From NCBI RefSeq assembly GCF_023242945.1, contig NZ_JALKFT010000026.1, positions 10,255 through 74,254 on the forward strand: a DNA stretch of 64,000 nt, in the 5' to 3' direction. The position numbers and the translations under genes were made by a program. Under the pieces are notes generated by a model. That model ran no database searches and was not told where the DNA came from. It was given only the letters and a program-made list of their open reading frames with translations. Of this stretch, positions 7,737 through 16,663 are shown piece after piece. Numbering within the stretch: the first letter of the stretch is position 1; the number at the start of each line of letters is the position of its first letter. This DNA comes from Frankia umida (lineage in GTDB: Bacteria; Actinomycetota; Actinomycetes; Frankiales; Frankiaceae).

Positions 7737-9833
7737 GTGGCGCTCACGGACCGGCTGAAGCGCAGCTTCGTCGGTCGACCGATTGGCAGCGACCGACTCG
7801 GCGAGACGCTGCTGCCCAAACGAGTCGCGCTGCCGGTGTTCGCCAGCGACGCGCTGTCCTCCGTCTCGTACGCGACGGAGGAGATCCTGCTGGTCCTGTC
7901 GCTGGGCGGGCTTGCCTTCTACCACATCTCGCCGTGGCTGGCGGGCGGCGTCATCATCCTCATGCTGACGGTGGTCGCGTCGTACCGGCAGAACGTGCAC
8001 GCCTACCCCAGCGGCGGCGGGGACTACGAGGTCGCCTCGGTCAACCTCGGCCCGCGCGCCGGTCTGCTGGTGGCCAGCGCTCTGCTGGTGGACTACGTGC
8101 TGACGGTCGCCGTGTCGGTGTCCGCGGGCGTGGCGAACCTGATCTCCGCCGTCACCGGGCTCGCCCCGTACCGCGTGGTCATCGCTGTGATCATCGTCGT
8201 GGTGCTGACGCTGATCAACCTGCGCGGGGTCCGCGAGTCCGGCACGGCCTTCGCCATCCCGACCTACGGGTTCGTCGCCGGCGTCTTCATCATGATCGTC
8301 ACCGGGCTGATCCAGGCAGCCACCGGGCACACCCCGCGGGCCGAAAGCGCCGGGTACAAGGTCGTCGCCGAACACGACTACGCCGGGTTCGCGCTGGCGT
8401 TCCTCGTGCTGCGGGCGTTCGCGTCCGGCTGTACGGCGCTGACCGGCGTCGAGGCGATCAGCAACGGCGTGCCGGCGTTTCGCAAGCCCAAGAGCCGCAA
8501 CGCCGCGACGACGCTGCTGATGATGGGCCTCATCGCCGTCACCATGTTCGCCGGTGTCACGGCGCTCGCCCTCATCGCGGACGTCCACGTCGCCGAGCAC
8601 ACCAGCGACCTCATCGGTGCCCACGGCGAGCAGCCCACCGTCATCACCCAGGTCGCCGCCGCCGTGTTCGGCGACGGCTCGGTCGGGTTCGTCTACATCG
8701 CCACGGTGACGACGCTGATCCTGATGCTCGCCGCCAACACCGCGTTCAACGGCTTCCCGGTGCTCGGCTCGATCCTCGCCCGGGACGGCTACCTGCCCCG
8801 CCAGCTGCACACCCGCGGCGACCGGCTGGCCTACTCCAACGGCATCGTGCTGCTGGCGGGCTTCGCGATCCTGCTCATCATCGTCTTCCACGCCGAGGTC
8901 ACCCAGCTCATCCAGCTCTACATCCTCGGGGTGTTCATCTCGTTCACCCTGAGTCAGACCGGGATGGTCCGGCACTGGGCCCGCATCCTGCGCGCGGACT
9001 CGGGCGACCCACGGGCCGGCGACCCGCTGGCCCGGCGGCGCATCCGCCGTTCGCAGGCGATCAACTTCATCGGCGCCTGCCTGACCGGGACGGTCCTCGT
9101 CCTGGTGCTCATCACCAAGTTCACCCACGGCGCGTGGATCGTGTGCCTCGCGATCCCGATCATCTTCGTGGGGATGCGGGGCATCCGCGGCCACTACGAC
9201 CGGGTGGCGATCGAGCTCACCCCCGAACCGGGCCCGCCGACCCTGCCGTCGCGGGTGCGGGGCGTCGTTCTGGTCAGCAAGATCCACGCGCCGACGCTGC
9301 GGGCCCTCGCCTACGCCAAGGCGACCCGTCCGCACAGCCTCGTCGCCCTCACCGTCGCCGTCGACCAGGCCGACGCCGACCGGCTTCGCGCCGCCTGGCA
9401 GGAGCGTGGCATCAGTATCGACCTCGTCGTGCTCGCCTCCCCGTACCGGGAGGTCACCCGCCCGGTACTGGACTACGTCGCCCGGATCCGCCGGGAGAGC
9501 CCCCGTGACGTCGTCGCGGTGTACGTGCCCGAGTACGTCGTCGGTCACTGGTGGGAGCATCTGCTGCACAACCAGAGCGCGCTGCGGCTCAAGGCCCGGC
9601 TGCTGTTCCAACCCGGAGTGATGGTCACCAGCGTGCCGTGGCAGCTCGCCTCGTCCAGCCGGGTCGAGGGTCGGGTCGAGCGCATCGGCGCCGGTGCCGT
9701 CCGCCGCGGCCAGTCCGCGCCGCAGGCACCCGCGTCCGCCGCACCTGCCGCGTCCGCCGCACCTGCCGCGGCTGCTTCGGCGCCCGCTGCCGCGCCGCCG
9801 GCTCCTCCCACCTCGTCCGGGGAGGGAAGGTGA
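7737..9833 (+). CDS. APC superfamily permease, KimA-like probable potassium importer
   Basis: 698 residues with about 12 membrane helices in the first ~460 residues and a cytoplasmic C-terminal domain of ~200 residues, ending in an Ala/Pro tail. It opens with RPIGSDRLGETLLPKRVALPVFASDALSSVSYATEEIL, the start typical of the KimA (YdaO) branch of APC transporters; that branch imports K+ with protons and is inhibited by c-di-AMP in Bacillus. YPSGGGDYEVAS and FLVLRAFASGCTALTGVEAISNGVPAF are the other family blocks. Older annotations call such proteins amino-acid permeases. Divergent from two TrkA-type genes, which supports a K+ role. The stop overlaps the next start (GTGA). Confidence 0.85.
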   Translation: MALTDRLKRSFVGRPIGSDRLGETLLPKRVALPVFASDALSSVSYATEEILLVLSLGGLAFYHISPWLAGGVIILMLTVVASYRQNVHAYPSGGGDYEVASVNLGPRAGLLVASALLVDYVLTVAVSVSAGVANLISAVTGLAPYRVVIAVIIVVVLTLINLRGVRESGTAFAIPTYGFVAGVFIMIVTGLIQAATGHTPRAESAGYKVVAEHDYAGFALAFLVLRAFASGCTALTGVEAISNGVPAFRKPKSRNAATTLLMMGLIAVTMFAGVTALALIADVHVAEHTSDLIGAHGEQPTVITQVAAAVFGDGSVGFVYIATVTTLILMLAANTAFNGFPVLGSILARDGYLPRQLHTRGDRLAYSNGIVLLAGFAILLIIVFHAEVTQLIQLYILGVFISFTLSQTGMVRHWARILRADSGDPRAGDPLARRRIRRSQAINFIGACLTGTVLVLVLITKFTHGAWIVCLAIPIIFVGMRGIRGHYDRVAIELTPEPGPPTLPSRVRGVVLVSKIHAPTLRALAYAKATRPHSLVALTVAVDQADADRLRAAWQERGISIDLVVLASPYREVTRPVLDYVARIRRESPRDVVAVYVPEYVVGHWWEHLLHNQSALRLKARLLFQPGVMVTSVPWQLASSSRVEGRVERIGAGAVRRGQSAPQAPASAAPAASAAPAAAASAPAAAPPAPPTSSGEGR

Positions 9834-11272
9834 GTCCCGTCCGGGGGGCGTCGGCCTCGGGGGCGCCCGCGTCGGCCCCGTCGTCGACCGCGCGGCCGGC
9901 ACGTCCGTCCGAGGTCGGGACGCGGCGGGAGCTGACCGTGGGCCGGATCGCCCACGGTGGGTTCTGCGTCGCGCGCGACGAGGGACGGGTGGTGTTCGTC
10001 CGGCACGCGCTGCCGGGGGAGCGGGTACTCGCCAGGATCACCGACGACTCCCATGACCGTTACTGGCGGGCGGACGCGGTGGAGATCCTCGAAGCGTCCC
10101 CGGACCGGGTCCCAGCGCCCTGCCCGCATGCCGGACCGGGCGCCTGCGGCGGCTGCGACTGGCAGCACGCGACACCCGCGGCGCAACGGCGCGGCAAGGC
10201 CGAGGTCGTGATCGAGTCCCTGCGCCGTTTCGGCGGTGTGGACGTGGGACCGCTCGTGGTCGAGGCCGTCGCGCCCGATCCCTCCGGTGCCGAGCCGTCC
10301 GGGGTCGAGCCGTCCGGCGGGCTGGATGGGGTGGACGGGCTGGACTGGCGCACCCGGATGCGGTTCGCCGTCACGGCGGACGGGCAGGTCGGGCTGCGGG
10401 CCAGCCGTTCGCACGAGGTGCTGGCCACCCCGGACTGCCGCATCGCCCATCCGCTGGTCCGCGCCGCACTCGCCGATCGCCGCTTTCCCGCGGCGGCCGT
10501 GGTGGAGGTGGCGGTGAGTCCCGCCTCCGACGCCGTGGCCGTGGAGGTACACACCGGCGGGGCGCCCGGCGGCGGGACGCGGGTCGGGACGGCGCACGCC
10601 GGCGCGGTGCGCGGCTCAGCGGCGGGGCGCGGCGGGGGCGGGGGTACCGCCTCGGGGGCGCCGGACGCGCCCATCGGTGCTGGTCGGATCGTGGAGGTCG
10701 TGGGGCAGCGCAGCTTCGCGGTCGGGTCTGGGGTGTTCTGGCAGGTGCACGCGGCTGCCCCGAAGGTGCTGGTCGACGCGGTACGGACGGCGTTGCGGCC
10801 ACAGCCGGGAGAGACCGCGCTTGATCTCTACGCCGGCGCGGGGCTGTTCGCGGCGTTCCTCGCCGAGGATGTCGGGCCGTCCGGGCGGGTCGTGGCGATG
10901 GAGTCGGAGGCGGCCGCCGTCGCCGCGGCCGCGGACAACCTCGCGGACCTGCCACAGGTGTCGCTACGTGCGGTACGAGTGACGCCGGCGACCGTGCGCG
11001 GCGTGCTCGGCACCGGGCCGTCCGCCGGCCGGGTCGGGTGCGCGGTGCTCGACCCGCCGCGGGCCGGAGCGGGGGCGGAGGTGGTCGCGGCGCTGCTGGG
11101 ACACCACCCACGTGCCGTCGCCTACGTGGCCTGTGACCCGGTGGCACTCGGCCGTGACCTGGCCACGTTCAGAGCTCGTGGTTACACGATGACCGCACTG
11201 CGCGCCTTCGATCTGTTCCCGATGACGCATCATGTCGAATGCGTCGCCCTTTTTGAACCCACCGTAAGATAA
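9830..11272 (+). CDS. TRAM-domain class I SAM-dependent RNA methyltransferase (RlmD/TrmA/RumA family)
   Basis: 480 residues. An N-terminal TRAM RNA-binding domain (ELTVGRIAHGGFCVARDEGRVVFVRHALPGERV) is followed by a cysteine cluster (CPHAGPGACGGCDWQH) of the 4Fe-4S kind, and a C-terminal Rossmann methyltransferase (ETALDLYAGAGLFAAFLAE, AVLDPPRAGAG, AYVACDPVALGRDLATF). The Cys in the VACDP loop is the nucleophile for uracil C5 methylation in this family, making it a likely 5-methyluridine synthase for rRNA or tRNA; the exact site cannot be read. A Gly-rich insertion of ~35 residues splits the central domain. GTG 9830 overlaps the permease stop by 4 bp. Confidence 0.9.
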   Translation: MSPVRGASASGAPASAPSSTARPARPSEVGTRRELTVGRIAHGGFCVARDEGRVVFVRHALPGERVLARITDDSHDRYWRADAVEILEASPDRVPAPCPHAGPGACGGCDWQHATPAAQRRGKAEVVIESLRRFGGVDVGPLVVEAVAPDPSGAEPSGVEPSGGLDGVDGLDWRTRMRFAVTADGQVGLRASRSHEVLATPDCRIAHPLVRAALADRRFPAAAVVEVAVSPASDAVAVEVHTGGAPGGGTRVGTAHAGAVRGSAAGRGGGGGTASGAPDAPIGAGRIVEVVGQRSFAVGSGVFWQVHAAAPKVLVDAVRTALRPQPGETALDLYAGAGLFAAFLAEDVGPSGRVVAMESEAAAVAAAADNLADLPQVSLRAVRVTPATVRGVLGTGPSAGRVGCAVLDPPRAGAGAEVVAALLGHHPRAVAYVACDPVALGRDLATFRARGYTMTALRAFDLFPMTHHVECVALFEPTVR

Positions 11273-11581
11273 CTCGGGGTATCTGATTCATCCTGAACGG
11301 TGCTGAATCAAGGTGGTCGGGCAGGAGTTCACTCGCCTGTGCGGCTGGCCGATGCCACGGCGTGTTGACGGGCGACCCGCCAGGTGACGACACTCGTCTA
11401 CGTGTCCGAACCCGGACAAGCGGTGGGGGCAAGAGCCGGCCGATATTACCCCGCCGGGACCTATTACCCTGCGTTCCACGAGGAACTCACATGTCGTCTG
11501 GGTGTCTGCGGGGCCCCAGCTGACCTGCGTAGACTTTGCCGGACCCGGACCGATCCCCTTTCGGGAGAGGGAGTTCCCGCC
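11273..11581 (+). promoter_or_regulatory. Leader region upstream of dxs
   Basis: A 309-bp gap with no convincing gene. It holds the 8-mer TATTACCC twice in direct orientation (11444-11451 and 11462-11469, 18 bp apart), and a TAGACT at 11530-11535 that could serve as a -10 box about 45 bp before dxs. No classical -35 box or riboswitch was recognised. Confidence 0.3.
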
Positions 11582-13627
11582 GTGTCGCTTCTGTCCACGA
11601 TCAGCTGTCCCCAGGACGTCAAGCGCCTCGACCACGAGGAGCTCGGCACCCTGGCGGCCGAGATCCGTGATTTCCTCATCCACGCCGTCGCGCGTACCGG
11701 GGGCCACCTCGGCCCCAACCTCGGGGCCGTCGAGCTGACGCTGGCGATCCACCGAGTGTTCGACTCACCGTTCGACCGGGTCCTTTGGGACACCGGGCAC
11801 CAGTCCTATGTCCACAAGATGCTCACCGGTCGGGTGGACGACTTCGACGGTCTGCGCCAGAAGGGCGGCCTTTCGGGCTACCCCTGCCAGGCCGAGTCCG
11901 AGCACGACATCATCGAGAACTCGCACGCCTCGACGGCACTGTCGTACGCCGACGGTCTCTCCCGTGCCTACGCCCTGCGTGGCGAGGACCGGGCGGTCGT
12001 CGCCGTCGTCGGTGACGGCGCGCTGACGGGTGGCATGTGCTGGGAGGCGTTGAACAACATCGCCGCCGGCGACCGTCCCGTCGTCGTGGTCGTGAACGAC
12101 AACGGCCGGTCCTACGCGCCGACGATCGGTGGTCTCGCCGACCATCTCGCCGCGCTGCGCCTGGCCCCCGAGTACGAGCAGGTCCTCGACGTCGTCAAGC
12201 AGGTCCTCGGTCGCACGCCGCTGGTCGGCGCGCCGCTGTTCGACGCGCTGCACGGCATCAAGAAGGGCATCAAGGACGTCGTCCAGCCGCAGGGGATGTT
12301 CGAGGACCTCGGGCTGAAGTACGTCGGCCCGGTCGACGGTCACGACACCGCCGCGGTCGAGTCGGCCCTGCGCCGCGCACGCGACTTCGGTGGCCCGGTG
12401 ATCGTCCACTGCGTCACCCGCAAGGGCTTCGGCTACCCGCCGGCGGAGCAGGACCAGGCCGACAACTTCCACGGTGTCGGCGTCATCAACCCGATCACCG
12501 GCAAGCCGCTCTCCACCGCGAAGAGCACCAGCTGGACGAACGTCTTCTCCGACGAGATCGTCCAGATCGGTGCCGAACGGCCGGACGTGGTCACCCTGAC
12601 CGCGGCGATGCTGGCCCCGGTCGGCCTCAGCAAGTTCGCCAAGGCCTACCCCGACCGGGTCTTCGATGTCGGCATCGCCGAGCAGCACGCCGTCACCTCC
12701 GCCGCGGGCCTGGCGATGGGCGGCCTCAAGCCGGTCGTCTGCCTGTACGCGACGTTCCTCAACCGTGCCTTCGACCAGGTGCTGATGGACGTCGCCCTGC
12801 ACCGTCAGCCGGTGACGTTCGTGCTCGACCGCGCCGGGGTCACCGGTGAGGACGGCGCGTCCCACAACGGCATGTGGGACATGTCCTTCCTGCAGGTCGT
12901 CCCCGACCTCGCGATCGCAGCCCCCCGCGACGCGCCGACCCTGCGCGCCGAACTGCGCGAGGCCGTCGCCACCACCGACAAGCCCACCGTGGTGCGTTTC
13001 GCCAAGGGCACGGTCGCCCCGGACATCCCCGCCATCGACACCATCGGCGGCGTGGACGTGCTTTTCCGGTCCCCGGCCGTCGCCCAGCGCCGCGAGGTGC
13101 TGCTCGTCTCGATCGGCGCGATGGCCACCACCGCGCTCGAGGTGGCCCGCCTGGTCGCCAGCCAGGGCATCGGGATCACAGTGGTCGACCCGCGTTGGGT
13201 CAAGCCACTGCCCATCGCCCTCGTCGGCCTCGCCCAGGACCACGACCTGGTCGTCACCATCGAGGACAACGGCCGGGTCGGCGGCGTCGGCTCGACGCTC
13301 GCGCAGCTCCTGCGCGACAACGACGTCGACGTCCCGCTGCGCGATTTCGGCATCGCCCAGCGCTTCCTCGAGCACGGCAAGCGCGACCAGATCCTCGCCG
13401 AGGTCGGTCTCGCCCCGCAGGACCTTGCCCGCAAGGTCGTCGAGGCCATCGCGAAGCGCCAGGCCATCCTGGACGACGACCCGACCGCGGTCGGTTCCTC
13501 GGCGTCCTCGGCTTCGGCATCCGTGGGCTCCTCGGTCACGTCGGCCGCGTCCTCGAAGCCGAAGTCCCCTGGTGTGCAGCGCAACGGCGACCACTCCGCC
13601 GCACAGCGGGTCGCCGACCAGCACTGA
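11582..13627 (+). CDS. dxs: 1-deoxy-D-xylulose-5-phosphate synthase
   Basis: Condenses pyruvate and glyceraldehyde 3-phosphate, the first step of the MEP isoprenoid pathway; needs thiamine diphosphate and Mg2+. Seen: HLGPNLGAVELTLAIHRVFD and WDTGHQSYVHKMLTGR near the N-terminus; the ThDP motif GDGALTGGMCWEALNN; FEDLGLKYVGPVDGHD; the transketolase pyrimidine domain FDVGIAEQHAVTSAAGLA (with the catalytic Glu); and DRAGVTGEDGASHNGMWD. 681 residues, about 40 longer than most because of a Ser/Ala-rich tail (ASSASASVGSS type). GTG 11582 follows a purine-rich GGGAGAGGGAG. Followed by a strong hairpin, so transcription probably ends here. Confidence 0.97.
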   Translation: MSLLSTISCPQDVKRLDHEELGTLAAEIRDFLIHAVARTGGHLGPNLGAVELTLAIHRVFDSPFDRVLWDTGHQSYVHKMLTGRVDDFDGLRQKGGLSGYPCQAESEHDIIENSHASTALSYADGLSRAYALRGEDRAVVAVVGDGALTGGMCWEALNNIAAGDRPVVVVVNDNGRSYAPTIGGLADHLAALRLAPEYEQVLDVVKQVLGRTPLVGAPLFDALHGIKKGIKDVVQPQGMFEDLGLKYVGPVDGHDTAAVESALRRARDFGGPVIVHCVTRKGFGYPPAEQDQADNFHGVGVINPITGKPLSTAKSTSWTNVFSDEIVQIGAERPDVVTLTAAMLAPVGLSKFAKAYPDRVFDVGIAEQHAVTSAAGLAMGGLKPVVCLYATFLNRAFDQVLMDVALHRQPVTFVLDRAGVTGEDGASHNGMWDMSFLQVVPDLAIAAPRDAPTLRAELREAVATTDKPTVVRFAKGTVAPDIPAIDTIGGVDVLFRSPAVAQRREVLLVSIGAMATTALEVARLVASQGIGITVVDPRWVKPLPIALVGLAQDHDLVVTIEDNGRVGGVGSTLAQLLRDNDVDVPLRDFGIAQRFLEHGKRDQILAEVGLAPQDLARKVVEAIAKRQAILDDDPTAVGSSASSASASVGSSVTSAASSKPKSPGVQRNGDHSAAQRVADQH

Positions 13628-13649
13628 CATCACCACCTGACATCACCAC

Positions 13650-13701
13650 CCGACGGCTACCCGACGACGCTCACCACCTGGCGGCGACGGGTAGCCGTCG
13701 G
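13650..13701 (+). terminator. Hairpin after dxs
   Basis: Perfect 14-bp inverted repeat: 13650-13663 pairs with 13688-13701 around a 24-nt loop, starting 23 bp after the dxs stop. There is no T-run, as is common for terminators in high-GC actinobacteria. Confidence 0.6.
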
Positions 13702-13825
13702 CGTCTGACCGGTGCGACGGCCGGGCGGGCGGGCGTGTCCGGTGGGTGACGCGAGCAAGTGGCTTGGCCGCGGGCTGCCGAGGGGCGGCGGGGATGTCGG
13801 GCAGGGCCCGGCCTAATCTGTTCTG

Positions 13826-15037
13826 GTGGGTCAGCATTCCGCGTCGGGCGCACGCGCACTCGCGAAGAACGCCCTGGATCCACGGTTGCCGTCTTCGAGC
13901 GCTGCCTCGGCCTCGGGCTCCTCGGTGGGTTCGGGCGTCACCCCCGCCCCGAACGGTTCGGTCACCCCGAGCGCGGCGTCGCGTTCGAGCGTGTCGTCCG
14001 GTCCCGGCACGCCGCCGCCCGTGGGTTTCGAGGCGCCTGCGGGTTCTGAGCCGGCCGCGGGTTCTGCGGCGTCCGCCGGCTCGAAGGGCCGGGGGCCGCG
14101 CTGGTGGGTGACGCGAGGGGCGCTCGTCGTCGCGCTCGGGCTGTTGGCGTTGGCGCTGGTCAGTCAGTGGAACGACGTCCGCGAGTCCTTTTCGCTGCTC
14201 ACGGTGAGTGGCGTGGTCTCGTCCGGGGTGTTGACGGTGTTGGCGGTCGGGACGACGGTGCTGTCCTGGCGGGCGCTGTTGGCGGGGCTGGGGGCGAAAC
14301 TGCCGCTGCGGGCGGCGGTGCGGATCTTCTTTGTCGGGCAGATCGGGAAGTACATCCCGGGCAGCGTGTGGCCGGTGCTCGCGCAGATGGAGCTTTCGCG
14401 CGACTACGGGGTGTCCCGGCCGAAGGCCGCGTCGGCGAGTCTCGTGGTGCTGGCGCTCGCGGTTCCCAGCGGTGGGCTCGCGGCCGCGCTCACCTTGCCG
14501 TTCGTGTCCGCCGACGCGTTGGCACAGTACTGGTGGGCGCTGGTGGCGGTGCCGGTGTTCGCGGTGCTGCTGTGCCCGCCGGTGCTGTCCAGACTGTTGG
14601 AGCGGGCGTTTCGGCTGCTGCGGCGGCCGGGCCTTGATGTGCCGTTGACGTTGCGTCCGATCGCGGCGGGGGCCGGGTGGCTGCTGCTCAGCTTCGTCTG
14701 GTATGGACTGGCGACGTGGCTGCTCGTGCGCGACCTCGACCCCGAGATCGGCGGGGCGCGGCTGGTGACGCTCTCACTCGGCGCGTACGCGCTGGCCTGG
14801 ACGGCCGGCTTCCTGGTGCTGGTGCTGCCGGCCGGGGCCGGGGTGCGCGAGGCCGTCCTGGTTCTCGCGCTCGCGCCCGCGATCGCGAGTGGACCGGCGA
14901 CCCTGGTCGCGCTGGTCGCGCGGCTGCTGGCCACCATCGCCGATCTGGTGTGGGCCGCGGTCGGGGTAGCGCTGCGTCAGCGTCATCCGGGTGTGATCGA
15001 GACGAGTGAGCAGCCGAACCCGACCGAACCCGGCTGA
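13826..15037 (+). CDS. Lysylphosphatidylglycerol synthase/UPF0104-type transmembrane flippase-like protein
   Basis: 403 residues. A ~90-residue Ser/Pro/Gly-rich N-terminus precedes about eight membrane helices (GALVVALGLLALALVSQW, VVSSGVLTVLAVGTTVLSW, the conserved IFFVGQIGKYIPGSVWPVLAQ, ALAVPSGGLAAALTLPF, WWALVAVPVFAVLLCPPVL, GWLLLSFVWYGLATWLLV, GAYALAWTAGFLVLVLPAG, AIASGPATLVALVARLLATI). The QIGKYIPGSVW block and PAGAGVREAVL are typical of the LPG_synthase_TM/AglD2 family, which flips or handles lipid-linked substrates and is often tied to glycosyltransferase loci. No catalytic domain is attached. GTG 13826 is the longest sensible start; a start nearer the first helix cannot be excluded. 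Confidence 0.78.
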   Translation: MGQHSASGARALAKNALDPRLPSSSAASASGSSVGSGVTPAPNGSVTPSAASRSSVSSGPGTPPPVGFEAPAGSEPAAGSAASAGSKGRGPRWWVTRGALVVALGLLALALVSQWNDVRESFSLLTVSGVVSSGVLTVLAVGTTVLSWRALLAGLGAKLPLRAAVRIFFVGQIGKYIPGSVWPVLAQMELSRDYGVSRPKAASASLVVLALAVPSGGLAAALTLPFVSADALAQYWWALVAVPVFAVLLCPPVLSRLLERAFRLLRRPGLDVPLTLRPIAAGAGWLLLSFVWYGLATWLLVRDLDPEIGGARLVTLSLGAYALAWTAGFLVLVLPAGAGVREAVLVLALAPAIASGPATLVALVARLLATIADLVWAAVGVALRQRHPGVIETSEQPNPTEPG

Positions 15038-15100
15038 CGGCTGGACTGTAGGACGGCTGGACTGTAGGACGGCTGGACTGTGGGATGGCTGGACGGTCGG
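15036..15100 (+). repeat. 16-bp tandem repeat
   Basis: Three near-exact copies of GACGGCTGGACTGTAG (15036, 15052, 15068) and a fourth degenerate copy at 15084, beginning on the stop codon of the membrane protein gene. Non-coding as far as can be seen. Confidence 0.85.
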
Positions 15101-15254
15101 CCGTCAGCGGCGGCGGAACGCCCCGGGCGGCGATGCGTCGGAAATGCGATCGGGGCCGCCTGATTCGGGTGAGTCCGGGCAGGATAATGCCACCATCGGC
15201 GGTTGACGTCCGGACAGGCGTTCGCTGGGGTGGGTCGCGGCGCGAGGGGGTCAG

Positions 15255-16535
15255 ATGAACGGACCGGGCAACGAGAACCCGTCCGGTGAGCACGAGCCTG
15301 AGCAGGGTGGCAGCGGGCTACCCGCAGCGGGATGGAACCACCCCTCGTCCGCCGAGGAGACGATGCGGGCTGTCCCCAGGGATCGGGATCTGCCCACGTT
15401 GGCCCAGCGTCCCGTCCCCCCGGCCTCCGCCTTTCGGCCCCGGCGGGCCGCTCCGGTCCCACCGGACACATCAGGATCAGCGCCCGCTTCGGCCGCTCCG
15501 GGCGGCGGTGAGAGGTGGGCACCACCGATCGGTGGACCTGGCCCGGCCGGGCCATCCGCGCCGATGTCGTATCCGGCACCGGGTCAGCCTGGCCCGTCTG
15601 GTTATCCCGGCCCGTCTGGTTATCCCGGCTCTGGTGGACGTCCCGGCCCCGTGGAACAGCGACCCCAGCCGGGAGCGCCCGGCCAGCTGGGAGTGTCTGG
15701 TCACGGTGGATGGTCCGGGTTCGGCGGGTCGCCCGTGCCTGGGCGACCACCTGGTCTGTTCGGCCCCGCCGGCCCAGGTGGTGCGCCGGGTCCGGCTGGG
15801 GGACCTGTCGGTCCTGGCTGGCCAGCGCGGCCGGCTGGCCAGCCGGCTCCGGGTTCCATGGGCCCGATGGGTCCGATGGGTCCTCCGATGGGGCCGCCGG
15901 CGTCGGGTTCCTGGGGTAGCCCGATCGGGCCAGGCGGGGTGCCACTGTCTCGGTCGGCGAGGCGTCGGCCGACGCGGTGGATCGTGCCGCTCGCGATCGT
16001 CCTCGCGCTCGCGGTCGGCGCGGGTGCTGTGGGTGTCCTGGTCCTCAGTGGGAGCGACAAGGGTCCGGCGAGTGCTGTCCGGTCCTATCTCGCGGATGTG
16101 CGGGCCGCCCGGTACGACGCGGCGTACGGCCGGCTCTGTGCGACGGTTCGCGGCACGCGGTCCCAGCGCGAGTACAGCACGATCATGCGGGCGTTCGACG
16201 GTGTCCGTGGCACGGTCGCCTCCTACGCGGTGCGCACCGTGCAGACCGTCCACCCCAGCGCCGCGGAGACGGTGCGCGAGGTCCAGGTGGACGTGCAGCG
16301 CAGCGGTGGCAGCGCCAGCCGGGAGTCGTACGACGTGCACAAGGAGTCCGGCGGCTACTGTCTGCTGACCGCCGGGTCGCCGTTCTCCCTCGGCTCGGGT
16401 GGCGGTCCGCCGGATACGGGTGGTTCCGGTGGTTCCGGTGGACCGGGCACGGGGACGGACCCCTTCGGCGGCGGTGGTAGCGGCGGCGGTTCCGGCGGGC
16501 AGAGCGACGGCGACGCATCGGTCCACGCCGCCTGA
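15255..16535 (+). CDS. Proline/glycine-rich single-pass membrane protein with extracytoplasmic domain
   Basis: 426 residues. Residues 1-240 are disordered and Pro/Gly-rich, with short repeats (GYPGPSGYPG, MGPMGPMGP). A single helix lies at about 243-265 (WIVPLAIVLALAVGAGAVGVLVL) after an Arg-rich stop (RSARRRPTRW), placing the N-terminus in the cytoplasm. The outer domain (ASAVRSYLADVRAARYDAAYGRLC to YDVHKESGGYCLL) has two cysteines and looks like the NTF2-like DUF4878 type of lipoprotein/anchored domains. A Gly/Ser tail ends the protein. No function is known. Start supported by GAGGGGG. Confidence 0.75.
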   Translation: MNGPGNENPSGEHEPEQGGSGLPAAGWNHPSSAEETMRAVPRDRDLPTLAQRPVPPASAFRPRRAAPVPPDTSGSAPASAAPGGGERWAPPIGGPGPAGPSAPMSYPAPGQPGPSGYPGPSGYPGSGGRPGPVEQRPQPGAPGQLGVSGHGGWSGFGGSPVPGRPPGLFGPAGPGGAPGPAGGPVGPGWPARPAGQPAPGSMGPMGPMGPPMGPPASGSWGSPIGPGGVPLSRSARRRPTRWIVPLAIVLALAVGAGAVGVLVLSGSDKGPASAVRSYLADVRAARYDAAYGRLCATVRGTRSQREYSTIMRAFDGVRGTVASYAVRTVQTVHPSAAETVREVQVDVQRSGGSASRESYDVHKESGGYCLLTAGSPFSLGSGGGPPDTGGSGGSGGPGTGTDPFGGGGSGGGSGGQSDGDASVHAA

Positions 16536-16581
16536 GTCCGCCCGTCCCGGACGGGATGGGACGTGCGGCCGCGTGGTAAGC

Positions 16582-16637
16582 CATCAGGCCGAGGGCCGGT
16601 CGAGGATGCGAATCCCCGACCGACCCTCGGCCTGATG
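16582..16637. terminator. Bidirectional hairpin terminator between convergent genes
   Basis: 14-bp perfect arms 16582-16595 and 16624-16637, extended inside by a second pairing (16597-16602 with 16617-16622). Sits between the stops of the proline-rich protein gene and the MFS gene and can serve both. Confidence 0.75.
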
Positions 16638-16663
16638 CCTGATGCCTGGCAGCTGCGGTCGGG

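Noticed and set aside
7692..9902. 736-codon frame antisense to the APC permease
   Set aside because: Shadow of a strongly coding GC-rich gene; composition is Gly/Arg/His/Asp-rich with no domain, and the opposite frame is a clear transporter.
15036..15100. CRISPR array or insertion-sequence end
   Set aside because: Contiguous tandem copies with no unique spacers and no transposase nearby.
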